Shown: piece by piece, positions 16,222 through 23,962 of the stretch | Position numbering within the stretch: the first letter of the stretch is position 1 | Layout of the letters: every line of letters begins with the position of its first letter | NCBI GenBank assembly: GCA_012522855.1 | Contig: JAAYJQ010000026.1 | Span: 1 to 54,747, forward strand | DNA from: Bacteroidales bacterium | GTDB lineage: Bacteria; Bacteroidota; Bacteroidia; Bacteroidales; UBA932 | DNA: 54,747 nt | Direction: 5' to 3' | Position numbers and translations under genes: made by a program | The notes under the pieces: generated by a model | The model's input: only the letters and a program-made list of their open reading frames with translations | The model's database searches: none | What the model was told of the DNA's origin: nothing

Positions 16222-17178
16222 CTAAACCGAAGGGATGATTGTCTCCCACATGAGGAGGTCTCTGTCCAGGATGATCCGGCGGAGACCTCCTCTTTCTCCG
16301 ATGACGTAGTAATTCTGCGCAATCAAAGGACAGAAGTCGATGAAGGCCCGCTTGATGCGCGAGAGGCTTACGTTTATATCGTTGCCGTATGGGCTGACAA
16401 GGTCATCGATGGTCTTCCGCATGGCATCCGGATCGTCCCTTCCGGAAATGGACTGGTAGAGATCCAGAAGTTCGTTGACGTGATCCTGAAGGTCTTTTAT
16501 CGCGATCCCCTCAGGGTGCCTCAGGTACAGGAAATAGAGAGCCTTCGTCTTCGTGTCCAGCCTGATCTCGCGATTGTCGTAGTCTTCGAGAAGGATTTCC
16601 GAATGGCGTGTGATCCTCATTTTGGACAGCACAACGTTCTGCCCAAGGATGAACCGCAGCGTCTCTTCACTGAGACCGATCGAACGAAGCTTCTCCTCAT
16701 TGAGGCTTGCAAGTTCTCGGACCAGGCGATCCGTATCGGATTCCTCGATTACACCCGGCTCCTCCAAACGAGAGAGGGGCATCATACATATGGAGGTGTC
16801 CCGCTGACGATATTTTGGAACCCGCCTGCGACCCACATAGTCAAAGATCGTCTTGTCGTCGAGTTCCTCGATCAGAACATCCTCATCCGATAATGTTATC
16901 ACGGAAGGCCCTGAAATTCCGAATATGCCCGCAAGCCTTTCCCGGATGGAGTCCGTATCAGGCAGCGCCTGATGCCAAGGCGCGTAATACGTGACGACCT
17001 CCTTGGGGATTCGGCGCATCATAACCGGAAGGTATAGGAACTCCAGGTCCTTGTCTTCAAATTTCGCAGACAGCGCATCGAACTCCCCGTCTGTCAGGCA
17101 GGGAGTGCCAGGCATATCCACGTAAAGCAGATGCTCAGGACCGAGCCATGCGGCTATCGCGGCATCGATGTCTTTCAT
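16222..17178 (-). CDS. Conserved-looking unknown protein coupled to GH127
   Basis: 318 residues, no signal peptide or membrane helix. The N-terminal half has short beta/alpha elements (LYLPVMMRRIPKEV, SVITLSDEDVLIEELDDKT). The C-terminal third (LDTKTKALYFLYLRHPEGI, AIKDLQDHVNELLDLY, then NVSLSRIKRAFIDFC and the ending LDRDLLMWE) looks like a winged-helix/regulatory module seen in Bacteroidales hypothetical proteins. Its ATG overlaps the stop of the GH127 gene (ATGA, 17175-17178), so translation is coupled to that enzyme, an odd pairing for a cytoplasmic protein. Function unknown; a regulatory role is a guess. Confidence 0.65.
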   Translation of the reverse strand: MKDIDAAIAAWLGPEHLLYVDMPGTPCLTDGEFDALSAKFEDKDLEFLYLPVMMRRIPKEVVTYYAPWHQALPDTDSIRERLAGIFGISGPSVITLSDEDVLIEELDDKTIFDYVGRRRVPKYRQRDTSICMMPLSRLEEPGVIEESDTDRLVRELASLNEEKLRSIGLSEETLRFILGQNVVLSKMRITRHSEILLEDYDNREIRLDTKTKALYFLYLRHPEGIAIKDLQDHVNELLDLYQSISGRDDPDAMRKTIDDLVSPYGNDINVSLSRIKRAFIDFCPLIAQNYYVIGERGGLRRIILDRDLLMWETIIPSV

Positions 17179-19037
17179 TGCTGTTCAGCCAGGTCGACCC
17201 AAACCTTCATCTTCCCTGCCGCGCGGTTTTCCCAAGCATAGTAAGGGATGAAGTTCAGAACCTGATCGCGTGCTGTCGCCTGGATGGTCTCGACACCGCC
17301 GAGAAGATCATTATTGAACGTAGTCTCGAACTGGGTGTCGGCAGCGACCTGAAGGCCGTCAAAGTTCTCAGGATTGTCCACTTCCTCAAGGCAATAGACC
17401 AGAGGTCCTCTCTGGATGGCGCGCTTGCCTTCGTTTTCTTTGGTGCGGGGATCGGCAGCGACAACCTCTACAGGCATGTTCATATTGAATATGATTTCGT
17501 CTCCCTTGTTCCATTTGCCGGGGAGAACCGCATAGCCCATTTCAACGGCAGGAGAAACCTCCGTACCGTTGACAGAAATCGTGTAACTCTTGCACCATCC
17601 GGGGATGCGGAGTCTGATCTCCTGCTTGGTATTCTCTCCGATAGTGAGTTTGACCTCCCCGTCCCAAGGGTATCTTGTTTCCTGGGTAAGCGTGAGGTTC
17701 TTCTTTCCGGCCTTGAAGGTGGCCGTGTTGCCGATGTACAGATTGACATAGACAGCATCCTCGGCGGTTCCGTAGATGTACTTTCCGATCGAAGGAAGGA
17801 AGCGGCAGATCTGACTGGGACAGCACGCGCAGCCGTACCAAGGCATACGATGGTGATTGCCGAGGGATTCGAGCGGGTTGACATAGAAGAACCGGTCTCC
17901 GTCCAGGGATATTCCTGCAAGGGCTCCGTTGTACATGGACCTTTCAAGCACGTCCACGAATTTTGCATCTCCGGTGAACTGGTTCATCCGCCAGTTCCAG
18001 AACACCATTCCCACCGAAGCACAGGTCTCGCAGTAGGCCGTCAGGTTCGGAAGACTGTAGTCCTCCGTAAAACCTTCGTTTTCCCCGGACTGCCCGATTC
18101 CGCCGGTGATGTACATATTCCTAAGGACAACATCGTCCCAAAGCCTGTCGAGGGCATCGATGTAGCCTGTATCGTGGGTGTAGGCAGCGACATCAGCCAT
18201 ACCGCAGTACAGGTACATCGCCCGTACGGCATGCCCGCCGATGTCCGTCATCTCCCTTACGGGAACCTCATCCTGATGATAGGCGGTATTCCACGGAACA
18301 CCGCCCTCGTTGCTTCCATGCCCGTGCCCCCTCTCTTCGAGAAGCCAGTTCGCGAACTCCAGGTACTTCTTCTCCCCTGTCACCTGATAGAGACTGACGA
18401 GCGCAAGCTCGATCTCCTGATGCCCGGGAACCCAGTGACGTTTGCCGGGTCCGAAGACGGACATCATGTGGTCAGCCATTCGAATGCATACGTCCAGCAG
18501 TTTCCTCTTTCCGGTCGCCTTGTAGTAGGCCACAGCGGCTTCGGTCATATGGCCGGCGCAGTACATCTCATGCATATCCATATCAGTCCAGCGCTTGTCA
18601 AGGCCTGTCAGGGTGTAGTAGGTGTTGATGTAGCCGTCCGGCTGCTGGGCGGCGGCGAACTTGTCAATCCACTCGTCGCACTTCTTCTCCAGTTCGGGAT
18701 CGGGATGATTTACGAGTGAATATACCATCCCTTCCAGCGCCTTGTACACGTCGGAATCGTCAAAGAATATTCCGGAATGCTGGCCTTCGCCCTTCGCGGC
18801 GTTTTCGAAGTTCCGGATGCGGCCGGTCTGGTTCTCGATCTGGTCGATGCAGACCTTCAGGGTGGTGGAGGCGTGCTTCTCGAGCCTTGGCGACCAGAAC
18901 GCATCCTGAATCTTCACCTGGGAGAAATCCACAGAAGTAACGAGTTTCATGGTTGACTCTTCGGTCACATTGCTTGAACACCCGGCCAGAGCAACCATGG
19001 CGGTCAGGGCCATCAATTTAGGGAAAAAGGATTTCAT
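17175..19037 (-). CDS. GH127-family beta-L-arabinofuranosidase, lipoprotein
   Basis: 620 residues from MKSFFPKLMALTAMVALAGC, with lipobox LAGC; upstream in-frame codons only extend the leader. The body is the former DUF1680/GH127 fold: VKIQDAFWSPRLEKH near the N-terminus, DDSDVYKALEGMVYSL, QQPDGYINTYY, HEMYCAGHM, AYCETCASVG (catalytic Glu region) and the Cys cluster WYGCACCPSQICRFLPSIG that coordinates Zn and supplies the Cys nucleophile. A C-terminal beta-sandwich follows. GH127 enzymes remove beta-L-arabinofuranose from plant arabino-oligosaccharides, such as hydroxyproline-linked ones, in the periplasm or at the surface. It is co-transcribed with the unknown gene 16222-17178. A 22-residue fossil of a second copy lies at 21997-22064. 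Confidence 0.92.
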   Translation of the reverse strand: MKSFFPKLMALTAMVALAGCSSNVTEESTMKLVTSVDFSQVKIQDAFWSPRLEKHASTTLKVCIDQIENQTGRIRNFENAAKGEGQHSGIFFDDSDVYKALEGMVYSLVNHPDPELEKKCDEWIDKFAAAQQPDGYINTYYTLTGLDKRWTDMDMHEMYCAGHMTEAAVAYYKATGKRKLLDVCIRMADHMMSVFGPGKRHWVPGHQEIELALVSLYQVTGEKKYLEFANWLLEERGHGHGSNEGGVPWNTAYHQDEVPVREMTDIGGHAVRAMYLYCGMADVAAYTHDTGYIDALDRLWDDVVLRNMYITGGIGQSGENEGFTEDYSLPNLTAYCETCASVGMVFWNWRMNQFTGDAKFVDVLERSMYNGALAGISLDGDRFFYVNPLESLGNHHRMPWYGCACCPSQICRFLPSIGKYIYGTAEDAVYVNLYIGNTATFKAGKKNLTLTQETRYPWDGEVKLTIGENTKQEIRLRIPGWCKSYTISVNGTEVSPAVEMGYAVLPGKWNKGDEIIFNMNMPVEVVAADPRTKENEGKRAIQRGPLVYCLEEVDNPENFDGLQVAADTQFETTFNNDLLGGVETIQATARDQVLNFIPYYAWENRAAGKMKVWVDLAEQQ

Positions 19038-19252
19038 AAGATTGTATGATTTTTTGTTGTTTTCAGGTGATTGTTTCGCATTAGGCATTAAAGATACGAA
19101 AAATCTCTGTCATGGCAGTTGGCGAGGAGAGCATCAGCATATAAAACTTTATCTATCTCAATCCTGCGTTTCTCGCCATCTTCGACACGATGACACTTAC
19201 TGATTCAGTTGTTTACGTCATTTCTGAGGTCACAAGTTATCGGAATTTTCGG

Positions 19253-19260
19253 TAAATTTG
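19253..19260 (+). promoter_or_regulatory. -7 promoter element for the small coiled-coil gene
   Basis: TAAATTTG matches TAnnTTTG, 52 bases before the ATG at 19312. Confidence 0.45.
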
Positions 19261-19311
19261 TCTTGATGGCGGAGCGGACGGTCCGCGAGCCTTACTCTAA
19301 ATACATTATCC

Positions 19312-19620
19312 ATGAACAAAATCTACTCCGACCAGGTGTCCAAGGCCAGGATGCTCTCAAAGGGGGTGTCCGAACACTCGGCTGAACTCTCAAGGAAAAA
19401 CATCACTGTCGATATCGGGCGTCTGGACAAACTTTCAGCCGCCCTTGAGGCAGCCGCCAAAACGCAGGAGAAGGCCGAAGATACACTCTCCAAGGCAAGG
19501 GCCGAGGCCCACAGGCTCCTTGACGAGCTCAAGTCGGCCTTCGCCGATGCCAAGGCACCTATCAAGCAGGCTTTCTTATCCGACGAATGGGCCAGATTCG
19601 GCCTCACCGACAAGAGATAG
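19312..19620 (+). CDS. Small coiled-coil protein
   Basis: 102 residues, Ala/Lys/Glu-rich and almost wholly helical (LDKLSAALEAAAKTQEKAED, TLSKARAEAHRLLDELKSAF), with a C-terminal IKQAFLSDEWARFGLTDKR that looks like a short conserved tail. No signal peptide. It is preceded by a -7 element and followed by a strong terminator, so it is a single-gene unit. I do not recognise the family. The high GC and normal composition suggest a resident gene. Confidence 0.65.
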   Translation: MNKIYSDQVSKARMLSKGVSEHSAELSRKNITVDIGRLDKLSAALEAAAKTQEKAEDTLSKARAEAHRLLDELKSAFADAKAPIKQAFLSDEWARFGLTDKR

Positions 19621-19640
19621 CCTTCAAGGAGTTTACCCGA

Positions 19641-19676
19641 AAGGCCGCATACCCGAATCCAAGGGCGTGCGGCCTT
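19641..19676 (+). terminator. Terminator hairpin after the small coiled-coil gene
   Basis: AAGGCCGCA (19641-19649) pairs perfectly with TGCGGCCTT (19668-19676), with an inner CCC/GGG pair, 20 bases after the stop. A short AT-rich run follows. Likely intrinsic terminator. Confidence 0.65.
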
Positions 19677-19768
19677 CATATTATGTTGATATTCTTTCTC
19701 GGCAATTTTCTGAAAAATGATTTCTTGAATACAATTTTATTTTCAATTAATTTCATATATTTGCAGAA

Positions 19769-19840
19769 GAAAGAGTCCTACCTTTTACGAAGGCTTTAGT
19801 TCCACTTTAGCGGTTCATGTAGTAAAGGCGGGACTTTTTT
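19769..19840 (+). ncRNA. Candidate small RNA (about 70 nt) with own promoter and terminator
   Basis: A -7 element TATATTTG (19756-19763) precedes AGTCCTACCTTTTAC (from about 19774), whose complement GTAAAGGCGGGACT closes a long stem before a run of six T (ending 19840). The predicted transcript would be about 70 nt with an open middle (GAAGGCTTTAGTTCCACTTTAGCGGTTCATGTA). No ORF is present. The 3' 34 bases (19806-19839) recur at 25162-25195 without the promoter or 5' arm. It could instead be only a terminator read together with the convergent DUF3800 gene, whose stop lies 4 bases beyond. Confidence 0.4.
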
Positions 19841-19843
19841 GTT

Positions 19844-20665
19844 CTATTTCTGCTTCCTGAATTCAGCGGGAACGAACTTCCAGTGGCGATAGGGCGTTGT
19901 CCAGAAATCTTTCGGATTGTCCGCCGGAGTGCTTTCGCCAATGTCGAATTCAACACAACCATTTGCTGACTTTATCAGATCAAGTATGCGAAAGAACAAC
20001 TTTTCTTTCGCAATGGTACGTTTTCCTCTTTGAGTCGCTCCTTCGGGAATTTCTTCGTTCTTTTTATTCAACATGAAGGCAATTGAACCCAGAACGATGT
20101 CCATGCACTGATGGATCACGTGCTTGCTGGAATCGATTTCGGCAATGTCGTCGATCCGGATCTTCAGGTTAGCTTTCCTGAAACGCGTAGAATTGCAAAG
20201 AGACCGTATGTGAGTCTTGAAGGCTTCTTTCTGGTCTTTGGGATAGGGAATCTCATCAAAGTAGAGTCTCAGATAGACAGGTTCCCCTGTCTCGTTATTA
20301 TGGTACGGGAGTCCAAAGGCGTGCTTCACAAATTGATAGTAGAGAAGCGAGTATCTGTTGTTAATCTGCAGAACGTTCAGGTGAGAAGGGACCTGTGAGG
20401 CCTCCTTGAACATAATTCTGACCTTCAACTTATTCTGCTTAATGAAGGAGAAGAACAGGTCAACCATCTGCATGTACTTGTGCAGGTAATTTCCAGTCAC
20501 CTTTGTCCATTTGATCTCACTGAGCAGGTTAAGTTCAGTTTTCTTCTCGGACAGTGCCGTGTTGATTGCCATGAAATCCGTGCTCCTGACGAGGACGCCG
20601 CCGAAGAAGTCGGAGTAGTATTTGCCGTCATAGACGGACTCGTCGCAATAGATAATATATTCCAT
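19844..20665 (-). CDS. DUF3800-family protein
   Basis: 273 residues, cytoplasmic. The N-terminus MEYIIYCDESVYDGKYYSDFFG and VLVR is the hallmark of DUF3800 (first strand ending in D-E-S), followed by LYFDEIPYP in the middle and an acidic C-terminal segment (VEFDIGES). DUF3800 proteins have a predicted RNase H-like fold with acidic active-site residues and often sit in mobile or defence-related regions; biochemical function is not established. A -7 element (20691-20698) lies 26 bases upstream of its ATG. It is AT-rich compared with the GH127 gene and lies among gene fragments, consistent with acquisition. Confidence 0.8.
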   Translation of the reverse strand: MEYIIYCDESVYDGKYYSDFFGGVLVRSTDFMAINTALSEKKTELNLLSEIKWTKVTGNYLHKYMQMVDLFFSFIKQNKLKVRIMFKEASQVPSHLNVLQINNRYSLLYYQFVKHAFGLPYHNNETGEPVYLRLYFDEIPYPKDQKEAFKTHIRSLCNSTRFRKANLKIRIDDIAEIDSSKHVIHQCMDIVLGSIAFMLNKKNEEIPEGATQRGKRTIAKEKLFFRILDLIKSANGCVEFDIGESTPADNPKDFWTTPYRHWKFVPAEFRKQK

Positions 20666-20690
20666 CCCTACAAATCCTTTTATCTCATTG

Positions 20691-20698
20691 CAAATTTA
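20691..20698 (-). promoter_or_regulatory. -7 promoter element for the DUF3800 gene
   Basis: On the minus strand the bases read TAAATTTG, a full TAnnTTTG match, 26 bases ahead of the ATG at 20665. Confidence 0.5.
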
Positions 20699-20707
20699 CT
20701 GAAATAT

Positions 20708-20938
20708 TTCCTGAATGGATGGTTCCAAGGTGCCAAATTTGCAACAAGTTTTCAACACAATTCATCGCTAATTATTAGAAAAACACCCACTTATGAACAT
20801 ATCTCCAAAATATTTTGTATATTTTGCCTAAAACAAGACCACTTCAAGATATGCCCTGACCGAAACAATGCAGAATCGTATCCGCACCCCTGCCCGCGGA
20901 TGGTTTCAGGCCCCGGAGCATAAACACGGCGCAATGCC
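20708..20938 (+). pseudogene. Internally deleted fossil copy of the DUF134-NifX locus
   Basis: From about 20708 the sequence follows 25335-25489 (TTCCAAGG.GCCAAA.TTGCAA, then the TATATTT(T)GCCTAAAAC promoter, then GACCGAAACAATGCAGAATCGTATCC...CCCGCGGATGG.TTCAG). At 20907-20909 it jumps to the part matching 25903-25932 (GCCCCGGAGCATAAACACGG, CGCAATGCC). About 410 bases of the DUF134-NifX reading frame are therefore missing. The ATG is destroyed (ATATGCCCTG in place of ATATGTCAAG) and the -7 element carries an extra T. The copy ends where a PIN-domain fragment begins. Confidence 0.8.
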
Positions 20939-21082
20939 GATTGTATGATTCTCTCTGTTGCTTTAAAGCATAAGAACAAAAATGAGAATCCTATTTTGCT
21001 GACATCAGACAATATGTTACAGTCCAGGGCTGCTGGCCTTGGTATTACGACGATATCATTGAAAGAGTTTTTGAGGACATAA
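20939..21082 (+). pseudogene. C-terminal fragment of a PIN-domain nuclease
   Basis: The frame DCMILSVALKHKNKNENPIL, then LTSDNMLQSRAAGLGITTIS, LKEFLRT and stop matches the last third of PIN domains: an Asp before the I-L-x-x-A-L helix, the LTSDN strand with its catalytic Asp, and the A.GLGI..isL..FL ending. The N-terminal acidic residues are missing, because the frame starts at the junction with the DUF134-NifX fossil. Non-functional remnant; it may once have been a toxin or an RNA-processing protein. Confidence 0.55.
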
Positions 21083-21233
21083 CTGAAGAGCAATACTCAT
21101 AGGAAGAGACCTTCCCCTAAAAATTTTCTTTCAAGGTCGAGACCTATCATTCCTGTTTTTCTTATTGCACAACATACTTTTGTCTAGAAAATATAAGGCG
21201 TTGGGTATATCTTTCAGTAGACCTTCATTAATA

Positions 21234-21932
21234 CTAATTCCAAGACCGTGGTTGCCCTATACTCTTTCTTTGCACGGAAGCAAAGTGGGAGGAAACTATT
21301 TCCGGATTATTTCCATTGCTTACTGCTTTGCGAAGCAAGCGAGCGACCTCTCTCTTATCAGTATATTCGGCCGATTGAAACTCTCTTATCCTATTCAACA
21401 CATATTCAATATTACAAGAATATCCTACAAAAGTATTGTCCGCCCGATAACTGACATCTTTGAGAGTGCAGTCTCCTGCAAATAGAACAACATTGAAAAT
21501 CGGCAAGTTAGCGAGTTGTTCTGACTGCTCCCGTAAAGCCTTTATATGTCCGGCATTTTGCATGATTGGATTATAGAACCGATACTTCTCTTTCCCATAA
21601 TTCAGAATCTGAGTCCAGTATCTCTGCTTTTCATTGCCGAACAACCATCCGCCATAATCTTTAACCTCTATGGCAAGCAACCCCTGCGGAGTAGCGACTA
21701 CAATATCAATTTGAGAGAACTCACCATTTTTCTTTCGCAGATACAAATCATGAAATATGGCTTTGGGATGAACTCCCTTTTTCAGCATTTTAATCACCAG
21801 CCTGCGTTCTGCCCTTGTCCCTCGATCAGGAGAAGATACGGAACAGAGTAGTTTCATATTTTTCCTATGGATTAAATATGAAATTACTATACAGCCAAGT
21901 ACAAGTATAAGGGTGACAACTATATACTCCAT
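21234..21932 (-). CDS. NERD-domain nuclease-like protein, membrane-anchored
   Basis: 232 residues. An N-terminal transmembrane helix (YIVVTLILVLGCIVISYLI, 3-21) precedes a NERD domain: RGTRAERRLVIKML, then FSQIDIVVATPQGLLAIEVK and DYGGWLFG. The D-x-x-V and E-V-K residues are the PD-(D/E)XK-type active site of this nuclease-related family. NERD proteins are thought to cut DNA or RNA and are frequent near mobile elements and defence genes. It is AT-rich. The gene reads toward the PIN fragment; the last 20 residues are basic and unstructured. No partner gene is evident. Confidence 0.8.
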   Translation of the reverse strand: MEYIVVTLILVLGCIVISYLIHRKNMKLLCSVSSPDRGTRAERRLVIKMLKKGVHPKAIFHDLYLRKKNGEFSQIDIVVATPQGLLAIEVKDYGGWLFGNEKQRYWTQILNYGKEKYRFYNPIMQNAGHIKALREQSEQLANLPIFNVVLFAGDCTLKDVSYRADNTFVGYSCNIEYVLNRIREFQSAEYTDKREVARLLRKAVSNGNNPEIVSSHFASVQRKSIGQPRSWN

Positions 21933-21996
21933 TGCTCAACTAAAGTATCAAATATCCCGGAAATTTCGCACTCCCCTCCGTAATGTTTCTTAGCAA

Positions 21997-22064
21997 GCGG
22001 CCGGTCTGGTTCTCAATCTGGTCAATACAGACCTGCAAAGTGGTCGAAGCATGCTTCTCGAGCC
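21997..22064 (-). pseudogene. Short fossil of a GH127 gene
   Basis: The minus strand encodes LEKHASTTLQVCIDQIENQT plus GR, which differs from the intact GH127 protein (bases about 18819-18886) at one residue. The match ends abruptly on both sides (GRLLRNITEG instead of GRIRNFENA). Only about 22 codons survive, evidence of an old duplicated gene now nearly lost. Confidence 0.8.
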
Positions 22065-22198
22065 AGTCTTGATTTAATCAATGACCCGATTTTTTCACAT
22101 TACCTGTAATTTTTTTTGAATTTTCGTAAGAATTGCATATTTTAATAAAAAGTGTGCGAACTTTAGACTAAGTTCCTTTATTTGTTTAATTTATCTTG

Positions 22199-22600
22199 AA
22201 AACCAAACCTCTTTGAAGGTGCTGACGTTCTTTTAGATTTTACCTGTTTTCTGTGGCTTTGTTTATGTCAATATACAAGAAACAAAGTCATGTAATTTGG
22301 AACTGCCGGTATCATATCGTCTGGTGTCCGAAATCGTTTTAGTGTACTAACTCTTCTGTTATGTGAGTGAAAAAGGCTGTATTATTGATGAACTTAACGT
22401 TCAGCCAGACTACCTTCACTTCGTTGTTTCAATCCCTCCAAAAGTTTCCGTTTCTAGTTTTATGGGTAAATTAAAAGGCTAATTAGCCATAAAACTTTTC
22501 AAGAGTTACCCACAAATGTTCATTATCAAAAAGAGCAAGAAGAAAGTTTTTCTCTATTCGACTAGCTTTATTCGTTCTTTACAAATCCACCCTCTAGGAA
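22199..22600 (+). mobile_element. Decayed IS200/IS605-type element (tnpA relic)
   Basis: An ATG at 22265 starts MSIYKKQSHVIWNCRYHIVW, then CPK, the classic N-terminus of IS200 TnpA, and stops near 22342. After a short gap the protein resumes as GCIIDELNVQPDYLHFVVSI, PPKVSVSSFMGKLKG, where the HUH motif H-x-H is Y-L-H. A further frame gives AIKLFKSYPQMF and then diverges. Several frameshifts and the lost His make it inactive, and the catalytic Tyr region is absent. ACCT-CTTTGA-AGGT (about 22207-22220) may be the left-end hairpin. It lies 30-360 bases upstream of the PPC lipoprotein gene. Confidence 0.8.
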
Positions 22601-22628
22601 GATGATCTTTTAATTTAAATTTTTTGTC

Positions 22629-23897
22629 ATGAAAAGTAAAAAAAACAGCGAAAAATCCAAAAATCAATTTTCATTATTGGCAATTTTATTTTTAGCATTG
22701 TCATTTATTGTGGTTTCCTGTGATGATATTGAGATTATTGTTGATAATGATAATATAGCAACTGCTGATAAGTATGAACCTAATAATAAACTAACTGAAG
22801 CGTACGCGATCACCTTAGGCACTAAATATAACGCCAAGATTAGTGAAAATACAGATGACGATTGGTTTAAAATAACCCCGTTACATGGCAGCGATACTTA
22901 TGATAAGGTGCAAATTAGTGTAAGCAATGTATCTGCTGATTTAATAATTCGCATGGAGCTTTACAATGCTGATGGTAAAAGCCTCGCGATACATGGCACT
23001 TCAACAGGAGGACAGACTTTAACTTATACAATTGCCACGCCCGGGGTTGAATATTACATCCGCTTTAGCGGATGGGATGGATTCACTGACCATAAGACGA
23101 CCGGTAGTTACTCCTTTACTGTTTCTAATTTGAATGCCAACGATGAATTCGCACCAAACCATACTATCGAAACCGCTAAATCTCTTGAATTTGAGAAATC
23201 CTATAATGGGGTTCTTGTATCGAAATATGAAGATGATTATTATAAATTTACAAATCCTAAACCCGGCACTTGGAATTCCTATACCTTTACCTTAACCAAT
23301 GTATCCGATGACTTAAAGGTAAGAATTCACCTTTACGGGGCTAACAAGTCAAAATTGCATTCTAAAGGAGTTGATACTGCAGGAGCAAATCTTTCATACA
23401 CCTTTGTATCTAAAGAGGATGAATTTTATCTGCAAGTATCGGGATGGGATGGGTTCACTGAGCATCAATCGAGCGGTAGTTATACATTGACTCCAGTAGT
23501 TAACGGAAATGATGACTATGAGCCCGATGACACATTTGAGCAAGCAAGGGAAATCACTTCGATCCCAAGCAGTGGCCTGACCTTGACGGGGAAAATTTTA
23601 GCAAATGCCGCCAATGATAACGGTGGAGATTACGAATTTTTCAAAGTGTCGTTATCTAATAATAAAAAAATATTATGGTCAATTAAACCGGAAGTTTCAA
23701 ATACGGAACTGCATTTTCATGTTTACGATTCAAACAAAACATATCTTGGAGATGCAGATGGTTCAAAGGGTCAAACAATAACCGGTTCAATGTATAATAC
23801 AAGCGGAGCCGATTCATTTTTCTACATTAAATTGGGTGCTTATATCGGTGATAATGGCAACTACACCATTTCATTTACCGAAACAGATGCTGAGTAA
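22629..23897 (+). CDS. Lipoprotein with three PPC-like repeats
   Basis: 422 residues with a long basic N-region and signal ending IVVSC (lipobox at about 30-34). Three tandem beta-sandwich repeats of about 120 residues follow, each opening with a Y/F-E/A-P-N/D motif (YEPNNKLTEAYAI, FAPNHTIETAKSL, YEPDDTFEQAREI) and containing DDW/Y-F/Y-K and a G-W-D-G-F segment in the first two. This is the bacterial pre-peptidase C-terminal (PPC) domain pattern, usually a secreted-enzyme accessory or surface-binding module. No catalytic domain is present, so it is probably a surface binding or structural lipoprotein. GC is low, and an IS200 relic sits just upstream. The next gene, 65 bp on, encodes an OmpA-family protein. 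Confidence 0.75.
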   Translation: MKSKKNSEKSKNQFSLLAILFLALSFIVVSCDDIEIIVDNDNIATADKYEPNNKLTEAYAITLGTKYNAKISENTDDDWFKITPLHGSDTYDKVQISVSNVSADLIIRMELYNADGKSLAIHGTSTGGQTLTYTIATPGVEYYIRFSGWDGFTDHKTTGSYSFTVSNLNANDEFAPNHTIETAKSLEFEKSYNGVLVSKYEDDYYKFTNPKPGTWNSYTFTLTNVSDDLKVRIHLYGANKSKLHSKGVDTAGANLSYTFVSKEDEFYLQVSGWDGFTEHQSSGSYTLTPVVNGNDDYEPDDTFEQAREITSIPSSGLTLTGKILANAANDNGGDYEFFKVSLSNNKKILWSIKPEVSNTELHFHVYDSNKTYLGDADGSKGQTITGSMYNTSGADSFFYIKLGAYIGDNGNYTISFTETDAE

Positions 23898-23962
23898 AAT
23901 AACACTTTTGCATTCTATTCATTTGCATTAATAATTTTAAAAAACACTTAAAACAAAAAATC

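Noticed and set aside
16135..16893. 252-codon plus-strand frame
   Set aside because: It overlaps the minus-strand gene 16222-17178, which has a coupled start and better protein-like composition.
17148..18719. 523-codon plus-strand frame
   Set aside because: It is antisense to the well-supported GH127 gene and reflects codon bias of that gene.
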